From assembly GCA_963677815.1 (NCBI GenBank), contig OY782499.1:1054001-1118000 (forward strand): a DNA stretch of 64,000 nucleotides, given 5' to 3'. The DNA comes from JAEKNW01 sp963677815. GTDB lineage: Bacteria; Cloacimonadota; Cloacimonadia; Cloacimonadales; JAFGVF01. This document shows, piece by piece, positions 35,253 through 42,761 of the stretch (its first letter is position 1; every line of letters begins with the position of its first letter). The position numbers were made by a program, and so were the translations under genes. The notes beneath the pieces are model-generated. The model saw only the letters and a list, made by a program, of their open reading frames with translations, was not told where the DNA came from and did no database searches.

Positions 35253-35498
35253 ATGGATCTTAATCAAGCAATAGTAAAAGCTGCAGCTCTATTAGGTGCA
35301 GGAATCGCAATGGGAATTGGTGCTTTAGGACCAGGATTAGGTGAAGGTTTCACTGCAGGTAAGGCATGTGAAGGAATTGCAAGAACTCCAGAAAACGCAG
35401 GTTTAATCACCAGAACAATGCTTATTGGTCAGGCTGTATCTGAATCAACAGGTATCTACTCATTAGTGGTAGCATTATTATTAATATTCACTGCTTAA
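35253..35498 (+). CDS. atpE: ATP synthase c subunit, single hairpin, two-carboxylate Na+ type
   Basis: 81 aa, two membrane helices. Helix 1 carries E31 in GPGLGEGFTAGKA; helix 2 carries V62, E64, S65 and Y69 in GQAVSESTGIYSLV. These align, one residue earlier, with the Na+ ligand set Q32, V63, E65, S66, Y70 of Ilyobacter tartaricus, with Glu replacing Gln32. That two-carboxylate variant has been reported for the Na+-driven ring of Fusobacterium nucleatum. The polar loop is ARTPE. A strong GGAGG site precedes ATG, which may raise its level relative to the fused c. Na+ coupling is inferred from the ligand pattern. Confidence 0.95.
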   Translation: MDLNQAIVKAAALLGAGIAMGIGALGPGLGEGFTAGKACEGIARTPENAGLITRTMLIGQAVSESTGIYSLVVALLLIFTA

Positions 35499-35520
35499 TT
35501 CTCAATATAATGGAGAAAAA

Positions 35521-36000
35521 ATGATTAGTATAGATATCTCAATGGTAGTAGTTATCTTAAACTTTCTCCTCTTAATGTTTATCTTAAAGGTTTTATTATA
35601 TAAACCAATTAAAGATATGATTAAGGATAGGGAAAGCAAGGTTGCTGCTGATATTGATGATGCCAATAAATCAAAAGAAGAGGCTAAGAAGTTAGTCTTA
35701 ACAAAAGAAGAAGAGTACAAAGAAGCTGTAGTAGAAGCAAGAAAGCTACGTGACAAAATCAGGAAAGAAGCTGAATTTGATGCAGAAAAGATTATACAGC
35801 AGGCTTATGAAAATCGCAAATCTATTGTGGCTGAGACTGAAGAACAACTTGCTCATGAGAAAAAGAAAGTTCAACAAAAACTTCAAGCTGAATTAGCAGC
35901 TTTAGTCTCACAATTAACAGGCAAGGTTTTAGGTCAGAAAATTGATTCTGATAAAGATTTAGAGCTTATTAACTCTATTATTGATAATCGGAGTGAATAA
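35521..36000 (+). CDS. atpF: ATP synthase F0 subunit b
   Basis: 159 aa: one N-terminal membrane helix (residues ~7-25, MVVVILNFLLLMFILKVLLY) ending in KPIKDMIKDRESKV, then a long charged coiled coil rich in Glu/Lys/Ala. It forms the peripheral stalk. GGAG lies before the ATG. Its stop overlaps the atpH start by one nucleotide. Confidence 0.95.
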   Translation: MISIDISMVVVILNFLLLMFILKVLLYKPIKDMIKDRESKVAADIDDANKSKEEAKKLVLTKEEEYKEAVVEARKLRDKIRKEAEFDAEKIIQQAYENRKSIVAETEEQLAHEKKKVQQKLQAELAALVSQLTGKVLGQKIDSDKDLELINSIIDNRSE

Positions 36001-36539
36001 TGAAAGATACTAAAACTGCAGAACGCTACGCTAATGGATTTATCCAGGCATTTTCACAAGCTGATATGCAAAATCTTTTAGAAGAAGTTAGAGTTCTTCA
36101 AGTAGTACTTAGAAGTGATCCTGAATTATCAAGAGTGCTCTCTTCACATATAATCAAAGAGAAGGAAAAACTACACATAATTGAACCCTTCTTAAAAGAA
36201 AGTTCTTATAGTGATTATTGGCAAAACCTAATTATGTTGCTCTCAGAAAAGAATAGATTAGAACTCTTTGATGATATAATCTATTTTTTAGAACAATATA
36301 TATTATTGGAATTAAATATAGTGAAAATTACAATAAAAACTGCTCATGAACTTAAGGAAGAAATGAAAGAAAAGATGCTTAACTTCATATCTGACAAGAT
36401 ACAGAAGAAAGTTGAAGCCTCATTCGTTGTTGAACCTGAAGTTCTTGGTGGCTTTATTGCTGAATCAGATAACTTCATTGTCGATTCTTCAGTAAAACGA
36501 AGCTTAGAGCAATTCAGACTAAGCTTAATTAAAATGTAA
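36000..36539 (+). CDS. atpH: ATP synthase F1 subunit delta
   Basis: 179 aa: N-terminal helical domain (TAERYANGFIQAF) and C-terminal VEPEVLGGFIAESDNFIVDSSVKRSLEQFRLSL. This is the standard signature that joins F1 to the peripheral stalk. It follows atpF with a one-base overlap and lies 10 nt before atpA. Confidence 0.95.
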   Translation: MKDTKTAERYANGFIQAFSQADMQNLLEEVRVLQVVLRSDPELSRVLSSHIIKEKEKLHIIEPFLKESSYSDYWQNLIMLLSEKNRLELFDDIIYFLEQYILLELNIVKITIKTAHELKEEMKEKMLNFISDKIQKKVEASFVVEPEVLGGFIAESDNFIVDSSVKRSLEQFRLSLIKM

Positions 36540-36549
36540 GGAATTAAAT

Positions 36550-38052
36550 ATGATAAGACCTGAAGAAATTAGTTCAATCATAAGAGATAGAATAAAGAAG
36601 TTTACCTTAGATCAAGATATAGCTGAGACTGGAAAAGTTATACAAGTTGGTGATGGTATTGCTCGTGTATATGGCTTAAAAAATGTTATGTACAATGAGA
36701 TGTTGCTATTCCCAAATGACGTTTTCGGCATGGCTCTTAACTTGGAAGAGGATAGCGTAGGTTGTGTTCTCTTTGGTGATACTACTAAAGTTAAAGAAGG
36801 CGACATTGCTAAAAGAACTAAGAGAATCTTGGAAGTTCCTGTTGGTGAAGCTTTGCTTGGTAGAGTTGTTAACACTCTAGGACAACCTTTAGATGGTAAA
36901 GGGGAAATTAAGCAAACTGAATTCTATGAAATGGAAAGAAAGGCTCTTGGTGTTATTGCTCGTCAACCTGTTGTAGAACCACTTCAAACAGGTATCAAGG
37001 CTATTGACTCTATGATACCTATCGGTAGAGGACAGCGTGAATTAATTATTGGTGATAGACAGACTGGTAAAACTGCTATCGCTTTAGATACTATTATTAA
37101 TCAAAAAGGTAAAGATGTTTACTGTATTTATGTAGCTGTTGGACAAAAAGAATCATCAGTTGCAAAGTTTGTAAGAACTTTAGAAGAATATGGGGCAATG
37201 GAATATACTACTATTGTTATGGCAGGTTCATCTGAACCACCTTCAATGCAATACATGGCTCCTTACGCTGGTTGTTCTATAGGTGAATATTTCAGAGATA
37301 ATGGCAAGCATGCCTTAATTATTTATGATGACCTTTCAAAACATGCTGTTGCTTATCGTGAAATCTCACTTTTACTAAGAAGACCACCAGGACGTGAAGC
37401 TTACCCAGGAGATGTTTTCTATCTCCACTCAAGATTATTGGAAAGAGCTTCTAAACTTAGTGATGAGTTAGGTGGTGGTTCTTTAACCGCTTTGCCTATT
37501 ATCGAAACTAAAGCTGAAGATATTTCTGCTTATATTCCTACTAACGTGATTTCTATCACTGATGGACAAATCTACTTATCTAGTAGGTTATTCTATTCTG
37601 GTAGAAGACCTGCTATTAATGCTGGTTTATCTGTTTCTCGTGTGGGTGGCTCGGCTCAGATTAAGGCTATGAAACAGGTGGTTGGTCAGTTGAGATTTGC
37701 CCTTGCTCAATATACAGAGCTTGAATCTTTTGCTAAATTTGGTTCAGACCTTGATAAAGCAACACTTGCCCAACTTAGAAGAGGACAATCAATTGTGGAA
37801 ATCCTTAAACAAGGTCAGTTCTCTCCTCTATCAGTTCAACAACAAATTATGATTATCTTCATGGCTAATGAAGGCTATTTAGATGAATTTGATGTTGATA
37901 AGATTAGTGAAATTGAAAATGAGCTTTATATCACTTTAGATACAGAATTTAAAGACTTTACCAAAACACTTGCTGATGGTGCTCTAACAGATGACAAAAA
38001 AGCTAAGATGGCTGAAATCTGTGAGCATGTAGCAGCTAAATTCAGATCTTAA
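36550..38052 (+). CDS. atpA: ATP synthase F1 subunit alpha
   Basis: 500 aa, usual length. Walker A GDRQTGKTAIA near residue 170, the LLRRPPGREAYPGDVFYLHSRLLERA signature, and the arginine finger within PAINAGLSVSRVGGSAQ. This is the non-catalytic nucleotide-binding subunit. Nothing unusual is visible. Confidence 0.98.
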   Translation: MIRPEEISSIIRDRIKKFTLDQDIAETGKVIQVGDGIARVYGLKNVMYNEMLLFPNDVFGMALNLEEDSVGCVLFGDTTKVKEGDIAKRTKRILEVPVGEALLGRVVNTLGQPLDGKGEIKQTEFYEMERKALGVIARQPVVEPLQTGIKAIDSMIPIGRGQRELIIGDRQTGKTAIALDTIINQKGKDVYCIYVAVGQKESSVAKFVRTLEEYGAMEYTTIVMAGSSEPPSMQYMAPYAGCSIGEYFRDNGKHALIIYDDLSKHAVAYREISLLLRRPPGREAYPGDVFYLHSRLLERASKLSDELGGGSLTALPIIETKAEDISAYIPTNVISITDGQIYLSSRLFYSGRRPAINAGLSVSRVGGSAQIKAMKQVVGQLRFALAQYTELESFAKFGSDLDKATLAQLRRGQSIVEILKQGQFSPLSVQQQIMIIFMANEGYLDEFDVDKISEIENELYITLDTEFKDFTKTLADGALTDDKKAKMAEICEHVAAKFRS

Positions 38053-38065
38053 GTAGAAGGTTGAG

Positions 38066-38920
38066 ATGGCAAATATTAAAGACCTAAAGCAAAGAATTTC
38101 TAGTATTACTAATACTCGTCAGATAACTAATGCTATGAAAATGGTGGCTGCTGCTAAGTTGCGTAAAGCTCAGTCTGCAGCGATAAACTTGCGTCCTTAT
38201 GCTGAAACTACTGCAATAATGATTCAGACATTAAGGGCAAAGCAAACAATTATTGACCATCCTTTCTTGGCAATTAGTCCTAAAAAAGAGAAGATACTAT
38301 TAGTTGTTCTGACTGGTGATAAAGGTCTTTGCGGTTCATTTAATTCTCAAATTCTCAAAAAAGCAGAAGGCTATTTAGCTGAAAATTCCAATAGTGATGT
38401 TATTTCAATTGGGAAAAAAGGTAATGAGTTCTTTAAGAAACACAAAGCAAATCTTTTAGATACTTATTCAGGTATTTTTCAGGCTTTAGACCATAAAGTA
38501 ATTAATGAAATTGCTCAAGAAATTGAAAGCAAATATCTAAATGAAGATTACAAAGAAGTGGTGTTTATCTATAATTCTTTTAAATCTGCTATTGAAAGTG
38601 TAATTGTTCATAAGACTATTCTTCCTGTAGCTAATAATGATGATTTGGAAATAAAGAAACTAGAATTTCTTTATGAACCAGATGAAGAAACTATAATCGA
38701 AGAACTAGTTAACAAATATATATTTATTGAAGTAAAGAGAGCTTTAGCTGAATCATTTGCTGCAGAAAATGCCTCAAGAATGACTGCTATGGATAATGCT
38801 ACAGAAAATGCTTCTGAGCTAATTAATGAACTCTCTTTAGAATATAATAGAGAACGACAAGCTTCTATCACTACTGAGATTATTGAAGTCTCCTCTGGTG
38901 CTGAAGCTATCAATAATTAA
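38066..38920 (+). CDS. atpG: ATP synthase F1 subunit gamma
   Basis: 284 aa central-shaft subunit. N-terminal MANIKDLKQRISSITNTRQI, TNAMKMVAAAKLRKAQ and C-terminal SRMTAMDNATENASELINELSLEYNRERQASITTEIIEVSSGAEAI are the classic shaft helices. The internal TGDKGLCGSFN motif is also present. Confidence 0.97.
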   Translation: MANIKDLKQRISSITNTRQITNAMKMVAAAKLRKAQSAAINLRPYAETTAIMIQTLRAKQTIIDHPFLAISPKKEKILLVVLTGDKGLCGSFNSQILKKAEGYLAENSNSDVISIGKKGNEFFKKHKANLLDTYSGIFQALDHKVINEIAQEIESKYLNEDYKEVVFIYNSFKSAIESVIVHKTILPVANNDDLEIKKLEFLYEPDEETIIEELVNKYIFIEVKRALAESFAAENASRMTAMDNATENASELINELSLEYNRERQASITTEIIEVSSGAEAINN

Positions 38921-38932
38921 AAAGGGGAAATT

Positions 38933-40336
38933 ATGACTGAAGGCAAAGTTATTCAGGTTATCGGACCCGTTATCGATGTTGAGTTTCCTGAAAATAAACT
39001 ACCTAAGATATATAATGCTCTCATCATAAAACAAGAGAAAAAAGACCTTGTCCTTGAAGTTCAACAGCACCTCGGTGAAGATAAAGTAAGAGCTGTTGCT
39101 ATGGACTCATCAGATGGAATAAGTCGTGGAATGGTAGCCTTTGATACAGGTGCTCCAATTTCTGTTCCTGTAGGTGAAAAAGTCTTAGGACGTATTATAA
39201 ATATTACTGGAGATCCTATTGACCAACAAGGTCCAATTGATTCAAAAGAAAAATGGCCTATTCATAGAGTATCTCCAAGATTTGAAGACCTCTCAGCAGA
39301 AGAAGAAATTCTGGAAACTGGACTAAAGGTTATCGACCTTATTGAACCTTATCCTAAGGGTGGTAAGATTGGACTCTTTGGTGGTGCTGGTGTTGGTAAA
39401 ACAGTTCTTATTCAGGAACTTATTAGAAATATTGCTACTGAGCATGGTGGCTATTCTGTTTTTGCTGGTGTGGGTGAAAGAACTCGTGAAGGAAATGACT
39501 TATGGCTAGAAATGACTGAATCAGGTGTTATTAACAAAACTGCTATGATTTTTGGTCAGATGAATGAACCACCAGGAGCTCGTTTGCGTGTTGGACTTAC
39601 TGGTCTAACAGTTGCTGAATACTTCCGTGAAGTTTCCAAAAAAGACGTTCTTCTCTTTATCGATAATATCTTCCGTTTCACTCAAGCTGGTTCTGAACTT
39701 TCAGCTCTACTTGGCCGTATGCCATCAGCTGTGGGTTATCAACCTACTCTTGCATCCGAAATGGGGGCTCTTCAAGAGCGTATTGCTTCTACAAAAGATG
39801 GCTCTATCACTTCTGTGCAAGCTGTGTATGTTCCTGCTGATGACTTTACAGACCCAGCTCCTGCAACTACTTTCTCTCATCTTGATGCTTCAACCTTCTT
39901 ATCAAGAAAGATTGTTGAAAAAGGTATTTATCCAGCTGTTGATCCACTTCAATCTACTAGTAGAATTCTAGACCCAAAGATTGTTGGTTTAGATCATTAT
40001 AATACAGCTCGTGAAACCCAAAGAATCATTCAAAAATATATCGACTTGCAAGATATTATCGCAATTATGGGTATGGATGAATTATCAGATGAAGATAAGA
40101 TTATTGTTAACAGAGCACGTAAGTTAGAAAGATTCTTCTCACAACCTTTCTTCGTTGCTGAACAATTCACTAATACACCTGGACAATATGTTCCTTTAAA
40201 GAAAACTATTGAAGGCTTTAAAACAATTCTGAATGGTGATTGTGACACTTGGCCTGAACAAGCTTTCTTATTAGTTGGTGATATTGAACAAGCTGAAGAG
40301 AAAATGCATAAGTTGAATAAAGATGATAAACGTTAA
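38933..40336 (+). CDS. atpD: ATP synthase F1 subunit beta
   Basis: 467 aa catalytic subunit. Walker A GGAGVGKTVLI, catalytic Glu in GVGERTREGNDLW, Walker B VLLFIDNIFRFTQAGSE, and the DELSDEDK (DELSEED) loop near residue 385. Its end overlaps atpC by 14 nt. Confidence 0.98.
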   Translation: MTEGKVIQVIGPVIDVEFPENKLPKIYNALIIKQEKKDLVLEVQQHLGEDKVRAVAMDSSDGISRGMVAFDTGAPISVPVGEKVLGRIINITGDPIDQQGPIDSKEKWPIHRVSPRFEDLSAEEEILETGLKVIDLIEPYPKGGKIGLFGGAGVGKTVLIQELIRNIATEHGGYSVFAGVGERTREGNDLWLEMTESGVINKTAMIFGQMNEPPGARLRVGLTGLTVAEYFREVSKKDVLLFIDNIFRFTQAGSELSALLGRMPSAVGYQPTLASEMGALQERIASTKDGSITSVQAVYVPADDFTDPAPATTFSHLDASTFLSRKIVEKGIYPAVDPLQSTSRILDPKIVGLDHYNTARETQRIIQKYIDLQDIIAIMGMDELSDEDKIIVNRARKLERFFSQPFFVAEQFTNTPGQYVPLKKTIEGFKTILNGDCDTWPEQAFLLVGDIEQAEEKMHKLNKDDKR

Positions 40337-40718
40337 AGTAATTCTTCCTAGTGGAATTAAGATTGATCAAGAGTGTGATAGTATTACTGTTCCTGGTATC
40401 GATGGTGATTTTGCTGTCCTAGAGGGGCATTCTGCCTTCATAACTAAGATTAGATCAGGTATTGTTACTATTGATATCAATAAAAATAGTCAAGAGTATG
40501 CTATCCATGATGGTTTTGTTACTGTAGAAGATGATCTGGTAACAATAGTATCAGAACGTTTTGAAAAGTCAGACGAGATTGATAAAAATAGGGCAGAATC
40601 AGCTATGAAGAGAGCTAAAGAGAGATTAGCACAAACTAATAACTCAGAAATTGATTTCCGAAGAGCTGAATTTGCTTTAAAACGTGCTATTACTAGAATT
40701 AGAACAATTTCAAGTTAA
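40323..40718 (+). CDS. atpC: ATP synthase F1 subunit epsilon
   Basis: 131 aa: N-terminal beta-sandwich (PGIDGDFAVLEGHSAFITKIRSGIV, AIHDGFVTVEDDLVTIVSE) and a C-terminal helical hairpin (SAMKRAKERLAQTNNSEIDFRRAEFALKRAITRIR). It is the last gene of the operon and overlaps atpD, which suggests coupled translation. The full C-terminal hairpin is present, so regulation of ATP hydrolysis is possible. Confidence 0.95.
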   Translation: MINVKVILPSGIKIDQECDSITVPGIDGDFAVLEGHSAFITKIRSGIVTIDINKNSQEYAIHDGFVTVEDDLVTIVSERFEKSDEIDKNRAESAMKRAKERLAQTNNSEIDFRRAEFALKRAITRIRTISS

Positions 40719-40744
40719 AAGTATTAACTTGATTGATAAATATT

Positions 40745-40772
40745 AGCTCTCTACTTGTAGGGAGCTTTTTTT
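40745..40772 (+). terminator. Rho-independent terminator of the atp operon
   Basis: AGCTCTCTAC and GTAGGGAGCT (10-bp stem with one wobble, very short loop) followed by seven T; 27 nt after the atpC stop. Confidence 0.88.
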
Positions 40773-41067
40773 GTGATGGAGAAATGAAAAAGTAGAAAAA
40801 ACTTAACACAAAATCACAAAGAAGAGATTATCCACTGATTACACTGATTAACACAGATTAATACTCTTTCAACTCGTTAGAGCGTTTGAGAGGGGGGGCG
40901 AGTAAACTGGGGAGAGTATTAATCCGCTTTTATTAGACATCAATTCTTCTTCATTATTTTTTATCTAAGTCCTACTTACTTGAAAGAGAACAATAATTTT
41001 CACTAGACGAGCAATTGATTCATATAAGAGTTATTTAAAACTAATTGGTAAAATATGCAAATACTAC
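40773..41067. other. Intergenic region with dispersed phrases
   Basis: No gene. Contains a TCCACTGATTACACTGATTA type phrase at about 40840-40860 (a degenerate direct repeat common between genes in several phyla) and copy 3 of the two-hairpin repeat. The remainder is AT-rich spacer. Confidence 0.5.
40864..40919 (+). repeat. Two-hairpin dispersed repeat, copy 3 (decayed)
   Basis: CTCTTTCAACTCGTTAGAGC, then TTTGAGAGGGG and GAGTAAACTGGGGAGAG. Stem partners have mismatches (A-C in the inner stem, GGTC/GACC lost), so this copy is older or degenerate. Confidence 0.75.
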
Positions 41068-41098
41068 TTGACAAAATTAGCAATTTGCTTATTATATT
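41068..41098 (+). promoter_or_regulatory. Probable promoter of the flavoprotein gene
   Basis: TTGACA at 41068-41073 and TATATT at 41093-41098 (19-nt spacer; TTATAT at 18 nt is an alternative). The ATG with an AGAGGAG site follows at 41136. Confidence 0.5.
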
Positions 41099-41135
41099 CC
41101 AAAAATAAGAACTGATGTAAATCAGAGGAGTAAAT

Positions 41136-42491
41136 ATGTTAAAGACAGATGTATTAGTAATTGGATCTTCTGCTGGTGGCATGGTGGCTGCTATGACAGG
41201 TAAGAAAATTAACCCAGATAAGAAGTTCACTGTAGTAACTGTAAATGAAAAAACATTAGTACCTTGTGGAATACCTTATGTCTTTGGTACTCTTGGAACT
41301 ACTAACAAGAACATTATTCCAGTTAGTGAAAACTTTGCTAAACTAGGAATTGAGTTTATTAACAATGAAGTAACAGAAATTATTAAAGAAGAAAAGAAAG
41401 TTACATTGAAAGATGATAGTCAAATTTCTTTTGATAAATTAATTATCGCAACTGGCTCATTCCCCTACAAACCATTATGGTTAAAAGGAGCAGATTTTGA
41501 TAATGTTTATGCTGTGCCAAAAAATAAGATTTATTTAGATGAAATGCAAGAAAAGTTAGCTGATGCTAATAAAATTATTGTTATCGGAGCTGGTTTTATT
41601 GGAGTTGAATTATCTGATGAATTAAAGAAGGTGGGTAAGGATGTAACTCTTATTGAAAGACTTCCCAATATACTTTCCTTAGCTTTTGACACTGATGTAT
41701 CTGACAGAGCAGAGGCTATTCTTAAAGACCATGGTGTCAATGTATTAACAAATACCACTGTAAGCGAAATTACAGGTTCAAATAAGGCTGATGGTGTTCT
41801 ATTAGAAGATGGTTCAAAAATCCAAGCAGATGCTGTTATTTTGTCAATGGGATATAAACCTAATAATGAACTTGCTATTAAGTCTCATTTAGGAATTAAT
41901 GATGCCGGCTTTATCAAGGTTGATGAGTACATGAGAACTTCTCATCCTGATATCTTTGCAGTGGGTGATTGTGCAGAAAAGAAACATTTTATAACAGGAG
42001 ATTCTGTACCTATGATGTTAGCTTCTACAGCTTGTGCTGAAGCAAGGTTAGCTGGTATGAATCTCTTTGGTATCTCTGCTATTAAGACTTTTAGTGGTAC
42101 TATATCTATATTTGCCACAGCTTTAGGTAAGACTGCTTTTGGTGTAGCAGGTATAACTGAAAAAGAAGCTAAAGAAATTGGAATAAATTATGTTACAGGT
42201 TCTTTTGAAGGTGTTGATAGACATCCAGGATCCTTGTCAGATACTTCTAAACAATATGTAAAATTCATAGTTGCTAAGGATTCAGGTGTGATTTTGGGTG
42301 GTGAAGTAATAGGTGGATTGTCAACAGGTGAAATGACAAACACGATTGGTATAATGATTCAAAATAGGATGAATATTAATAGTCTTTTAACAGCTCAAAT
42401 AGGTTCTCATCCTTTATTAACCGCTTCTCCTGCTGGTTTCCCAATGATAAAAGCAGCAGAAATGGCTGTCTTTAAAATGCTTAAGAAATAA
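41136..42491 (+). CDS. CoA-disulfide reductase / NADH oxidase-type flavoprotein
   Basis: 451 aa, pyridine nucleotide-disulfide oxidoreductase fold. FAD-binding VLVIGSSAGGMVAA at residues 6-19; a single redox cysteine C44 in LVPCGIPYVFG; NAD(P)H-binding IIVIGAGFIGVELSDELKKVG; second FAD motif ADAVILSMGYKPN and DIFAVGDCAE; C-terminal dimerisation domain. One active-site Cys rather than a CxxxxC pair places it with CoA-disulfide reductase, NADH oxidase/peroxidase and NADPH:sulfur reductase. The exact substrate cannot be told from sequence. In an anaerobe it would serve oxygen or thiol defence. Monocistronic, with its own promoter and terminator. Confidence 0.88.
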   Translation: MLKTDVLVIGSSAGGMVAAMTGKKINPDKKFTVVTVNEKTLVPCGIPYVFGTLGTTNKNIIPVSENFAKLGIEFINNEVTEIIKEEKKVTLKDDSQISFDKLIIATGSFPYKPLWLKGADFDNVYAVPKNKIYLDEMQEKLADANKIIVIGAGFIGVELSDELKKVGKDVTLIERLPNILSLAFDTDVSDRAEAILKDHGVNVLTNTTVSEITGSNKADGVLLEDGSKIQADAVILSMGYKPNNELAIKSHLGINDAGFIKVDEYMRTSHPDIFAVGDCAEKKHFITGDSVPMMLASTACAEARLAGMNLFGISAIKTFSGTISIFATALGKTAFGVAGITEKEAKEIGINYVTGSFEGVDRHPGSLSDTSKQYVKFIVAKDSGVILGGEVIGGLSTGEMTNTIGIMIQNRMNINSLLTAQIGSHPLLTASPAGFPMIKAAEMAVFKMLKK

Positions 42492-42511
42492 CAGATATTT
42501 TTGAAATAGAG

Positions 42512-42550
42512 GCAAAACTGGAATATGCTTATTTTAGTTTTGCTTTTTTT
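42512..42550 (+). terminator. Rho-independent terminator
   Basis: GCAAAACT and AGTTTTGC (8-bp stem, 16-nt loop) followed by seven T, 20 nt after the stop of the flavoprotein gene. Confidence 0.75.
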
Positions 42551-42609
42551 ATATCCCAGAAAGTGTAGTAGAACTTTATTGAAGAGTGCAGATTATTTAA
42601 GTAAAATGT

Positions 42610-42667
42610 TTACTCTCCCCGGTCTACTCGACCACCCCTCTCAGACGCTCTTACGAGCTGAAAGGGG
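42610..42667 (-). repeat. Two-hairpin dispersed repeat, copy 4 (inverted)
   Basis: Complement of the 24981 copy with small differences; the GCTC-GTAA-GAGC inner stem and GGTC-GAGTA-GACC hairpin are intact. With copy 5 it forms a tandem pair at 63-bp spacing between two convergent genes. Confidence 0.88.
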
Positions 42668-42672
42668 ATTGT

Positions 42673-42730
42673 TTACTCTCCCCGGTCTACTCGACCACCC
42701 CTCTCAGACGATCTTACGAGCTGAAAGGGG
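42673..42730 (-). repeat. Two-hairpin dispersed repeat, copy 5 (inverted)
   Basis: Nearly identical to copy 4, 63 bp away in the same orientation. One base of the inner stem differs (GATC for GCTC-complement position). It lies 32 bp before the stop of the radical SAM gene. Confidence 0.88.
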
Positions 42731-42761
42731 ATTGTTTACACTCCTAGCTGTAGTTATTTTT

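Noticed and set aside
42610..42730. CRISPR-like tandem repeat
   Set aside because: Only two 58-bp units with a 5-bp gap, no spacers and no cas genes; the same unit occurs singly elsewhere.
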